A program made the translations under genes and the position numbers. This document shows positions 35,687-42,721 of a stretch of 64,000 nt of DNA, piece by piece. Source of the stretch: Candidatus Desulfarcum epimagneticum. GTDB lineage: Bacteria; Desulfobacterota; Desulfobacteria; Desulfobacterales; CR-1. The notes under the pieces were generated by a model. That model was not told the origin of the DNA. It searched no databases and saw only the letters and a program-made list of their open reading frames with translations. The stretch's first letter is position 1; every line of letters starts with the position of its first letter. The stretch spans positions 441,963 through 505,962 of the forward strand of contig CAACVI010000001.1 in the NCBI GenBank assembly GCA_900659855.1, written 5' to 3'.

Positions 35687-36735
35687 TATGGCGCCACGAT
35701 CCAGATTTCGCTTTTGACAAGGGCGGCCCGCGCCGTTTCTCCCTCGGGAGGGGGCGAGGCCAGGTCAAAGTAAAGGCGGGTTTTGTTTTGTGTCTCCAGG
35801 CATGTCTGGAAATGCCCTCCTTTGAAGACGCGCTCCCGCGCGATCCCGGACACCACCATGGCGGCGTCCGGGGGAGGTGGGTTTTTTGCGTCCACGAGTC
35901 GGGCCGCCCGCGGGCGAATGACCGCCATGACCCGGGCGCCGGGCGCCTGTTTTTTTGGCGGCTCCAGCGTCCCGACACGGGTTTCAATCCGGCCGTTTTC
36001 ATCGGCCCGGCCCTTTAGAATGTTTTTGAATCCCAAAAAGCGGGCCACGCCTTCCGAGGCCGGACGCCGGTAGAGATTTTCCGGCGAGTCCTGCTGACGG
36101 ATCTCCCCCATGTCCATGACGGCCACGCTGTCGGACACGGCGAACGCCTCGGCCTGGTCGTGGGTCACAAACACCGTAGTGGTTCCCACGGCCTTGATGA
36201 TGCGTTTTAAATCCATCATCAAACGCTCCCGAAGCGCCCGGTCCAGGGCGCCCATGGGCTCGTCCAGAAGCAGAAGTCTCGGGCGGGGCGCCAGACTCCG
36301 GGCCAGCGCCGTCCGCTGGCGCTCCCCGCCGGAGAGGTCGGCCACATCCCTTTTTTCAAATCCTTCCAGCCCCGTTAGGGCCAGCATCTCCCGGACCCGT
36401 TTTTCAATCTCCGGTTTGGCCCTGTTTTCCATTTCCAGGCCAAAGGCGATGTTGTCAAACACGTTTTTATGGGGAAACAGGGCGAACTCCTGGAACATCA
36501 TGCCGAAGCGGCGGCGATGGGTTTTCACCCCGGCCATGTCCCGGCCGTCAAAGCAAACCGCGCCCCGGTCCGCCTTCTCAAGACCCGCGATGATTCGAAG
36601 AAGGGTGGTTTTCCCCGATCCCGAGGGGCCCAAAAGGCACAGGATGCCGCCTTTTTCATGAGAAAGGGAGACGCTTTTCAAAACCGTTTTTCCGGCCAGC
36701 TTTTTTTCCACATGGGATATTTCAAGGATGGGCAT
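35686..36735 (-). CDS. thiQ: Thiamine ABC transporter ATPase ThiQ-like
   Basis: A 349-residue ATPase with Walker A GPSGSGKTT near 37-45, signature LSGGERQRTALARSL, Walker B LLLLDEPMGALD and the H-loop FVTHDQAEA, plus a C-terminal TOBE-like domain of about 110 residues, so it is longer than E. coli ThiQ and more like FbpC/PotA. Assignment to thiamine rests on the TPP riboswitch and ThiB-like gene in the same operon. Its start overlaps the thiP stop by one base. The stop codon lies at the edge of repeat family B. Confidence 0.85.
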   Translation of the reverse strand: MPILEISHVEKKLAGKTVLKSVSLSHEKGGILCLLGPSGSGKTTLLRIIAGLEKADRGAVCFDGRDMAGVKTHRRRFGMMFQEFALFPHKNVFDNIAFGLEMENRAKPEIEKRVREMLALTGLEGFEKRDVADLSGGERQRTALARSLAPRPRLLLLDEPMGALDRALRERLMMDLKRIIKAVGTTTVFVTHDQAEAFAVSDSVAVMDMGEIRQQDSPENLYRRPASEGVARFLGFKNILKGRADENGRIETRVGTLEPPKKQAPGARVMAVIRPRAARLVDAKNPPPPDAAMVVSGIARERVFKGGHFQTCLETQNKTRLYFDLASPPPEGETARAALVKSEIWIVAP

Positions 36736-38363
36736 CAGATGTCTCCTGTCCAGCCGGCCCCGGCCCGGTCCATCAGCAGGAACCCGGCGGCGGAAAAGGC
36801 CATGAGAAGACAGCTCATGGCCATGGCCTGGCCGTGGTTGAGCGCCCCGGGTTGGCCCAGGAAGCGGTAGATGGCCACCGGGAGGGTGGGGGCGTCCGGC
36901 CGGGCCACAAAGGCGGCGGCCCCGAATTCCCCCATGCTGATGGTGAAGGCGAACACCCCCGCCGCCACCATGGCCCGGGACACGGCCGGAAGATCCACCG
37001 CGCGCCAGACGCGAAAGGACGACGCGCCCAGAACCGCCGCGGCGTCCCTCAGGATTTGGGGAACGCCCCGCATGGCCGGCAGGAGAATTCGCGTGGCGAA
37101 GGGAAAGGCCACCAGCGCGTGGGCGATGGGAATGAGCATGACCCCGGCCCTTAAGTTCAAAGGCGGCCGGTCCAGCGCGATGATAAATCCAAACCCCAGG
37201 GTCACGGCGGAGGTGGACAGGGGAAGCATGAAAACCGGGTCAAAAAAGGCGGACCAAAGGCCCTTTGCCCGGCTCAAAAAAAGGGCCGCCGGCAAAGCCA
37301 GGCCCGCCGCCATGACCATGGCGGCGGCGGCGAATTGAAAGGAAAGGAGCGCCGATTCCAGGGGAGGGGCGAAAAAGACCGAATCGGCCGGGTTTTGGGT
37401 CAGCGCCCGGTAAAAGACAAAAGACAGGCCGTCCGGACCTGAGACCGAGGCCGCCGCCAGCGCCGCGAGGGGGGCGCCCAAAAACAGCGAGGCCAAACCA
37501 AGGGGCAGCGCCGCCGTGATTTTCTCCCGAACGCCCGCGGGCCTTCGCCGGGCCGCCGGGCCGGGGGTCAAAGGGACGGCGCTTCGCCGCTGGATTCCGG
37601 CGTGGACCCACATCACCGGGAAAGTGAAAAGAATTTGAACCAGGGAAAGGGCGGCGGCGGCGGGCAGGTTGAAAATATGGGCCGCCTGGCGGTATATTTC
37701 CACCTCAATGGTGGAAAATCGCGTCCCCCCGAGGACCAGAATCACCCCGAAACTGGAAAAGCAGAACACAAAGACCAAAAGCCCCGCCGCCGCCAGCACG
37801 GGCCTGAGAAGGGGCAGGGTGATTTTCACAAAGGCTTTCACAGGCGAGGCGCCCAGAGTCCGGGCCGCCTCCGCCGCGCCGGGCGCGATGTTTTTCCAGA
37901 ACCCCTCCACCATTCTTAAAACCACCGCATAGTTGTAAAACACATGGGCCGCAAGGATCATCCAGATGGAGCCCTCCCCGGGGGCTGAAAAACCCCAGAA
38001 CGCACCAAGGGCGCGGAACCCGGCGGCCACCGCCACGGTGGGCAGGACGAATGGAATGGTGAAAAAGGATTTCAGCGCGTTTTTTCCCCAAAAATCGTAT
38101 CGGCAAAACACATAGGCCCCGGGCAGGGCCAGGGCAAAGGTGAGAAGGGTGGACACGGCGGCCTGCCAGGTGGTGAACCACAGGATTTTGAAGAAAAAAG
38201 GCGCTGTCAGAAGTTTTGTTAAGGGGGCCGTCCCCCAGTCCCCGGCTGAAAAAAAACTCAGCTTGAAAATTTGGGACAGGGGATAGAAATAGAAGGCCCC
38301 CAAAAAAACAAGGGGCGGGATTAAAAACAAAAGCTCCCGGCGGAAAGGCGCGAGCGGCTTCAT
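36735..38363 (-). CDS. thiP: Thiamine ABC transporter permease ThiP-like
   Basis: A 542-residue inner-membrane protein with two fused permease halves, about six helices each, as in ThiP and FbpB. Each half has an EAA-type loop (AAEAARTLGASPVKAFVKIT; DAAAVLGASSFRVWRAVDL). The ATG at 38363 is used because it gives the usual length and comes one base after the thiB stop; the frame is open further upstream through the end of thiB. Confidence 0.88.
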   Translation of the reverse strand: MKPLAPFRRELLFLIPPLVFLGAFYFYPLSQIFKLSFFSAGDWGTAPLTKLLTAPFFFKILWFTTWQAAVSTLLTFALALPGAYVFCRYDFWGKNALKSFFTIPFVLPTVAVAAGFRALGAFWGFSAPGEGSIWMILAAHVFYNYAVVLRMVEGFWKNIAPGAAEAARTLGASPVKAFVKITLPLLRPVLAAAGLLVFVFCFSSFGVILVLGGTRFSTIEVEIYRQAAHIFNLPAAAALSLVQILFTFPVMWVHAGIQRRSAVPLTPGPAARRRPAGVREKITAALPLGLASLFLGAPLAALAAASVSGPDGLSFVFYRALTQNPADSVFFAPPLESALLSFQFAAAAMVMAAGLALPAALFLSRAKGLWSAFFDPVFMLPLSTSAVTLGFGFIIALDRPPLNLRAGVMLIPIAHALVAFPFATRILLPAMRGVPQILRDAAAVLGASSFRVWRAVDLPAVSRAMVAAGVFAFTISMGEFGAAAFVARPDAPTLPVAIYRFLGQPGALNHGQAMAMSCLLMAFSAAGFLLMDRAGAGWTGDI

Positions 38364-38364
38364 G

Positions 38365-39438
38365 TCAGCGCAGCATCTCCCGGGTCCATGCCTCGATCCA
38401 TTCCATGCGCTTTTCCGCGATTCTTTCATAGGGGATGAATCCCGGTTGTTCAGCCATCCGGGCGTATTTTTCAAAAACTTCCGGAAGCGCGGCCCCGGGA
38501 TGGGTCGGGAAGACGAACATGCTCAGCGGAATGTTTTCCTGGAAGGTTTTTGCGAGCATAAAGTCGATGAGCGCCCCGGCTTTTTTGGGATTTCGGGCCC
38601 CTTTCAGGATTCCGGCGAATTCGATCTGGCGAAAGCAGTCCCCCGGCCCGGTCAGGGCCGCCGTGGGGGGCGGCCCCTTCTTTCCAGGGGAAAAGTGGAC
38701 CTCGGCCGCCGGGCTGGTGGCGTAGCTCACCACGATGGGCCGGCTCCCTTTTGAGGCGGCGGTGAAATGGCCCCAGTAGGCGTCGTTCCAGCCGTTGGTG
38801 GCCAGGACTTTGTTTTTTTTGAGTTTTTTCCAGAAATCCAGATATCCCGACTCCCCGAAACGGCTGATGGTGGCCAAAAGAAAGGCCAGGCCCGGCGAGG
38901 ACGTGGCGGGGTTTTGAACCACCACAAGGCCCTTGTATTCGGGCTTGATCAGATCGGCCATTTGGGCGGGCGGGGGGATGTTCCGGCCGGCGAGCCACCG
39001 GATGTCGTAGTTGAGGCACACGTCGCCGAAATCAATGGGCAAAAGCCGGTTTTGTTTGTCCAGCCTGAATGTCTCCGGGATTTTTTCCAGCGCCGGCGAG
39101 TGGTGGGGCTCGAACAGGCCGGCATCCAGGGCCCGGCTCAGAAAGGTGTTGTCCACCCCGAAAAAAACATCGGCCATGGGATTGTTTTTGGAAAGTATGG
39201 CCTGGTTCAGCGCCGCGCCCGCGTCCCCGGCCTTTAAAAATTTCACTTTCACATGGTTTCGCGCCTCAAAGGCGTCCATGACCTTCCGGCTGATGTTGAA
39301 ACTGTCATGGGTCATGACCACAAGGACGCCGGCGTCCCCGCCTGTCTTGTGTCCGGATCCCCAGACGCCCGCCGGAAAAACGACGGCCCCAAGGCCGGTT
39401 AAAATAAGCGCGCGCAAAAAAAGCCCTTTGAATGTCAT
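38365..39438 (-). CDS. thiB: Thiamine-binding periplasmic protein ThiB-like
   Basis: A 357-residue exported solute-binding protein. A signal peptide spans about 1-27. The mature part begins VLVVMTHDSFNISRKVMDAF, the characteristic ThiB/TbpA opening, and contains MADVFFGVDNTFLSRALDAG and PIDFGDVCLNYD. ThiB binds thiamine, its monophosphate and diphosphate for import. First gene of thiB-thiP-thiQ; the AGGAGGA site follows a hairpin (39456-39480) in the riboswitch-controlled leader. Confidence 0.9.
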   Translation of the reverse strand: MTFKGLFLRALILTGLGAVVFPAGVWGSGHKTGGDAGVLVVMTHDSFNISRKVMDAFEARNHVKVKFLKAGDAGAALNQAILSKNNPMADVFFGVDNTFLSRALDAGLFEPHHSPALEKIPETFRLDKQNRLLPIDFGDVCLNYDIRWLAGRNIPPPAQMADLIKPEYKGLVVVQNPATSSPGLAFLLATISRFGESGYLDFWKKLKKNKVLATNGWNDAYWGHFTAASKGSRPIVVSYATSPAAEVHFSPGKKGPPPTAALTGPGDCFRQIEFAGILKGARNPKKAGALIDFMLAKTFQENIPLSMFVFPTHPGAALPEVFEKYARMAEQPGFIPYERIAEKRMEWIEAWTREMLR

Positions 39439-39482
39439 GTCGCCTGTCCTCCTCGCGTCAGGCTTTAAAAAAGCCTGACGTC

Positions 39483-39525
39483 AAAAAAATAAAAGCCGCC
39501 CGGGCAATACACACAGGCGGCCTTT
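39483..39525 (-). terminator. Riboswitch-controlled terminator before thiB
   Basis: GCCGCC (39516-39521) pairs with GGCGGC (39495-39500), followed on the minus strand by TTTTATTTTTTT. It lies directly downstream of the TPP aptamer and 45 bases before thiB. A second hairpin (39456-39465 with 39471-39480) sits between it and the ribosome site. Ligand binding is expected to favour termination. Confidence 0.8.
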
Positions 39526-39532
39526 TAGTCAT

Positions 39533-39627
39533 GGGTTTTCCTCCGCCGGCATTGTCCGGATCAGGTTAAACGGTCGGGCCTGAGTTAAAAAGGCCCCTCT
39601 CAGCCCGGTTTTCCCGGGCTCCCGAAA
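39533..39627 (-). promoter_or_regulatory. TPP riboswitch (THI element)
   Basis: On the minus strand the conserved parts appear in order: GGGAGCCCGGG...CCGGGCTGAGAGG, a variable arm with GGCCTTTTTAACTCAGGCC, then ACCTGATCCGG.CAATGCCGGCGGAGGAA. The CTGAGA and ACCTGAT cores bind thiamine diphosphate. It controls thiBPQ by the terminator that follows. Confidence 0.95.
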
Positions 39628-39648
39628 TGGTGAATGATTTGAGGGATT

Positions 39649-39677
39649 ATTTTAGGGGGTTTTCATTCGTTTGTCAA
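39649..39677 (-). promoter_or_regulatory. Promoter of the thiBPQ operon
   Basis: TTGACA (39672-39677), 17 bases, TAAAAT (39649-39654) on the minus strand, about 25 bases before the aptamer. Confidence 0.75.
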
Positions 39678-39741
39678 TTTTCCATTCTTTTTCGCAGCGT
39701 CTCACCGGGCTTTTTCAAAAAAGGCCGCCGACTTCTTAAAC

Positions 39742-39791
39742 AAAAAAGGGACGCCCGGCAGGCGGCCATGCCCGCCGGGGCGTCCCTTTTT
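39742..39791 (-). terminator. Strong terminator of the peroxidase-phosphoesterase-cytochrome operon
   Basis: GGGACGCCCGGC (39748-39759) pairs with GCCGGGGCGTCCC (39774-39786) and is flanked by A run on one side and T run on the other, so it can act in both directions. It lies 20 bases after the cytochrome stop. Confidence 0.9.
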
Positions 39792-39811
39792 GTCTGGTGG
39801 GGCATTATAAA

Positions 39812-40225
39812 TCAGTGTTTGCCCGGCGCCAGCGGGACTCCCCGGCGCTCGTGGGCGATGTAGGCCTCCATGGCCACCATTCGGGGATCATCCAGCGCCA
39901 GGGGTTTGCCCTCCAGGGGGTGCTGCAGGCACCAGTTGATCATTTCCCGAAGGGGGATCACCTTTCCGATCTGTTTCTGGAATTTGGGGTACGTTTCCGG
40001 GTGGGTGTTGGCCGCGTTGGGGTGGCACTGGGCGCAGGCCACGCCGTTTGTCCCGAGTTTGGGGCTCACCCAGAGGTTTCGGCCTTTTTTCACCACGCTT
40101 AAGTATTCTTCCTGCCAGCGCGCCATATCTTTTTCGGTGAACTCATCCGCAAATGCGATTCCCACGGCGACCATGACCGACACAAGCGCGACGATGAGGC
40201 GTCTTGATGTGTTTGACATTGACAT
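39812..40225 (-). CDS. Small periplasmic monoheme c-type cytochrome
   Basis: A 137-residue exported protein with signal peptide about 1-26 and one heme site CAQCH. The stretch INWCLQHPLEGKPLALDDPR then MVAMEAYIAHERRG resembles the SoxA/TsdA-like cytochrome family, where a conserved Met or Cys acts as the sixth ligand. Function is not known; it probably accepts or donates electrons for the peroxidase-like protein encoded two genes upstream. The ATG at 40225 follows AGGAGGAAGCAC. It begins 13 bases after the phosphoesterase stop. Confidence 0.82.
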   Translation of the reverse strand: MSMSNTSRRLIVALVSVMVAVGIAFADEFTEKDMARWQEEYLSVVKKGRNLWVSPKLGTNGVACAQCHPNAANTHPETYPKFQKQIGKVIPLREMINWCLQHPLEGKPLALDDPRMVAMEAYIAHERRGVPLAPGKH

Positions 40226-40238
40226 GTGCTTCCTCCTT

Positions 40239-41315
40239 TTAATAATGCGTTTGCGGGGCGATTCGTCTGCCGGGAGACTGGTGGGACACATCCTCCGGAC
40301 GGCCGGTCGCGGCGTTGTAGGCCACCGTGCGCTCGGCGTTGTTGTAGAGGTTGTAGGTCATGTCCACGCGCCCTGTTTTGAGGTTGACAAACTGCCAGCC
40401 GGTGGCGTCGCGCTCAAAGAACGGGTCGGCCCGGTTCATGGGAACCGTGAGTTTGGGCAGATGCGTTTCGGCCTGGGAATAGCTCTGGGGATAGGGCCAC
40501 GGCCAGGCGGTGGCCATCACCGCGTGAAAGCTGATGTTGCCGATCTGGTTGTACTGAATCTGATGCACGTGGCCGTAAACCACCGTCACGTCGTCAAAGG
40601 GCCTTAAAAGGGCCTGAACCTCCTCCGCGTCTTCGGTCCAGAAATTCCATCCCTTGTAAATTTTCTGGATGGGGGAATGAGAAAACACCACCACCGGCGT
40701 GTTTTTCGGGAGCCCGGCGAGGTCTTTTTTGAGCCATTTTCGCTGCTTTTCCCCCACCATGAACGGCGATCCGTTGGGATTGTCCAGACCGGCCATTTCA
40801 TCCATGCGGCGCTTCGCTGTGGGCCACCGGTCATAGGTCCACTCGTCGTGGGTCAGGATGCTGTTCAACGTGACAAAATGAACCCCCTTGTGGTTCCAGC
40901 TGTAATAATGGGGGCCGAAAAGCTCGGACCAGTATTCGCCCAGATCCAGGTAATAATCATGCTCCCCCATGACACAGTAATATTTGTAGTTGAGTTTGGC
41001 CAGCATCTCGGCGCCGTGATCCAGCTCCGGCTTTGTCCCGAGCTGGGCCAGGTCGCCCCCGAACACCACAAAATCGGGTCTGGGGCGAAGCATGTTGGTC
41101 TCGGCCACGGAGCGGATCAGTCCCCGGTCCCAGTTTCGAACGAATTGGGAGCCCTTGATGTGCTGGATATGGGAGTCGGAAATATAGGCGAACGTGAAAT
41201 TTTGAGACGAATCCGCGAAGGCGACTTCCACAAGACTCATGGGCAGGCCGGCCGCCACCGCGGCGGCGCCCATTCCTTTGAGAAAACCCCGGCGGGTGAT
41301 GGGTCTGGTTTTCAT
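40239..41315 (-). CDS. Tat-exported calcineurin-like metallophosphoesterase
   Basis: A 358-residue protein with a twin-arginine signal (ITRRGFLKGMGAAAVAAGL) and a binuclear-metal phosphoesterase domain. The motif series is DSH (YISDSHIQH), GGDLAQLG, GEHD in place of the usual GNHD, FSHSP and GHVH (VYGHVHQIQ). The Asn-to-Glu change in the third motif affects a metal- or phosphate-binding residue and is worth noting. The natural substrate is unknown. It lies between genes for a diheme peroxidase and a monoheme cytochrome with gaps of 17 and 13 bases, so the three products likely act together in the periplasm. Confidence 0.87.
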   Translation of the reverse strand: MKTRPITRRGFLKGMGAAAVAAGLPMSLVEVAFADSSQNFTFAYISDSHIQHIKGSQFVRNWDRGLIRSVAETNMLRPRPDFVVFGGDLAQLGTKPELDHGAEMLAKLNYKYYCVMGEHDYYLDLGEYWSELFGPHYYSWNHKGVHFVTLNSILTHDEWTYDRWPTAKRRMDEMAGLDNPNGSPFMVGEKQRKWLKKDLAGLPKNTPVVVFSHSPIQKIYKGWNFWTEDAEEVQALLRPFDDVTVVYGHVHQIQYNQIGNISFHAVMATAWPWPYPQSYSQAETHLPKLTVPMNRADPFFERDATGWQFVNLKTGRVDMTYNLYNNAERTVAYNAATGRPEDVSHQSPGRRIAPQTHY

Positions 41316-41332
41316 GATTGTCTCCTTTTCTT

Positions 41333-42460
41333 TTATTTTTGGGCGAATTCAGGGCTGGTCAGGGCTTTCATGAAAGCCGTCAGGTCGCTGATCTGGCGCT
41401 CCGTCAGGTTGAGGGGACGGATGCCGCCGCTCAGAAAGTCATTGACCCGGTCGCCTTTTTCCGTCACGCCTCCGTGGTTGTAGTGCTTGACCACCTCCCG
41501 CAGCTCCGTGATGCTGCCGTCATGCATGTAAGGCCCCGTGACCTCGATATTGCGCAGTGTGGGGGTTTTAAAGGCGCCCAGATCGTCAAATTTCCGGGTC
41601 ACCGCAAAGCGCCCCAGCTCAGAGGTCCGCATGTCGGTCAAAACTCTCACATCCACCTCGGAGCCTGTGAGATCGGCCTTGATGAACTCATCCGCCAGCG
41701 CGGGCACATCCTCCTGAATATCGTTGATGCCCACGCCCACATTGTGAAAGCGGTTGTCCGTGAAAATCGCCTGGGTCTCTTCGATGACATGGCACGAGAC
41801 GCAGCGCCCCTGGTTGACGAACAGCTCAAATCCCCTTTTCTGCCTGGGAGTCAGCGCGTCTTCTTCTCCGCCGTAGCGCCAGCGGTCGAAGGGGGAATTT
41901 CCCGAAATTCGGGTCCGCTCAAAGGCGGCGATGGCCTGGGTCACCTCTTTCATGGTGATGGAGGCCGGGCCTTTGCCGAACACCTTTCGGAACTCGTTCC
42001 GATATTCCGGGTCCGCCCGGACGATGTTCAGGATGGGCTCGTGGGTTTTCAGCCCCATCTCAACGGGGTTGGTGAAGGGATGCAGGGCCTGATCCTCCAG
42101 GTCCGGGGACCGGCCGTCCCAGAAGAGTTTTTCGAAATAGGCGGAATTGACGACCGTGGGCGCGTTTCGGGTTCCGGTCAGCTTTTCGATGCCCTCCGAC
42201 ACCCTCAAGGGGCTGTCCGTGAAGGCTTTGGCTGCGTCGTGGCAGGTGGCGCAGCTGACCTCCCCGGTTGAGCTGAACCGTTTGTCGTGAAAGAGTTTTT
42301 CCCCCAGAATGATTTTTTCCGGGGTCTGCGGATTGTCCGCGGGATACTCCACGCCGGGAAGACCCAGCGGAGGCGCGGGCTCCGCCGAATCAGCGGGCAT
42401 GGCGCCGATGAGGCATATCCATGCCGCGAAGAGAATGAGCCGGAAGTGACGATTTTTCAT
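41333..42460 (-). CDS. Diheme cytochrome c peroxidase / MauG family protein
   Basis: A 375-residue exported protein with signal peptide about 1-25 and two heme sites, CATCH in the N-terminal domain and CVSCH in the C-terminal domain. PYMHDGSITELREVVKHYN is typical of bacterial cytochrome c peroxidases. These enzymes reduce H2O2 with electrons from small cytochromes; MauG relatives oxidise proteins instead. The neighbouring monoheme cytochrome could be its electron donor. It is the first gene of a three-gene operon, preceded by AAAGGAGG and by a short copy of repeat family B. Confidence 0.9.
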   Translation of the reverse strand: MKNRHFRLILFAAWICLIGAMPADSAEPAPPLGLPGVEYPADNPQTPEKIILGEKLFHDKRFSSTGEVSCATCHDAAKAFTDSPLRVSEGIEKLTGTRNAPTVVNSAYFEKLFWDGRSPDLEDQALHPFTNPVEMGLKTHEPILNIVRADPEYRNEFRKVFGKGPASITMKEVTQAIAAFERTRISGNSPFDRWRYGGEEDALTPRQKRGFELFVNQGRCVSCHVIEETQAIFTDNRFHNVGVGINDIQEDVPALADEFIKADLTGSEVDVRVLTDMRTSELGRFAVTRKFDDLGAFKTPTLRNIEVTGPYMHDGSITELREVVKHYNHGGVTEKGDRVNDFLSGGIRPLNLTERQISDLTAFMKALTSPEFAQK

Positions 42461-42494
42461 AAAACCTCCTTTCCTTGTTTGAATGAATGACTAT

Positions 42495-42531
42495 GGGTTC
42501 GCTCAAAAATCAGTTATTTTTGAGCGAACCC
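42495..42531. repeat. Repeat family B, minimal copy (two ends only)
   Basis: GGGTTCGCTCAAAAAT, five bases, ATTTTTGAGCGAACCC: a perfect 16-bp inverted repeat equal to the terminal ends of the 158-base element at 35529. It lies in the leader of the peroxidase gene. Confidence 0.9.
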
Positions 42532-42721
42532 TATGGTCTGCCAGTCAGGATGGCTGGTCGGTGGTCTCATGAGCGGGTCCGCCCCCGCGTTCGCCCTCTT
42601 TTTTTCTTCACAGGCCGGGGACGGTCTGATCAAAAATAATGAAATGAATCATAGTCCAAAAAAAAAATCAAAGCAAGAAAGTTTTGAGGCGCCGGCGCGT
42701 CAAGACCCGGGGAGCGAGGGC

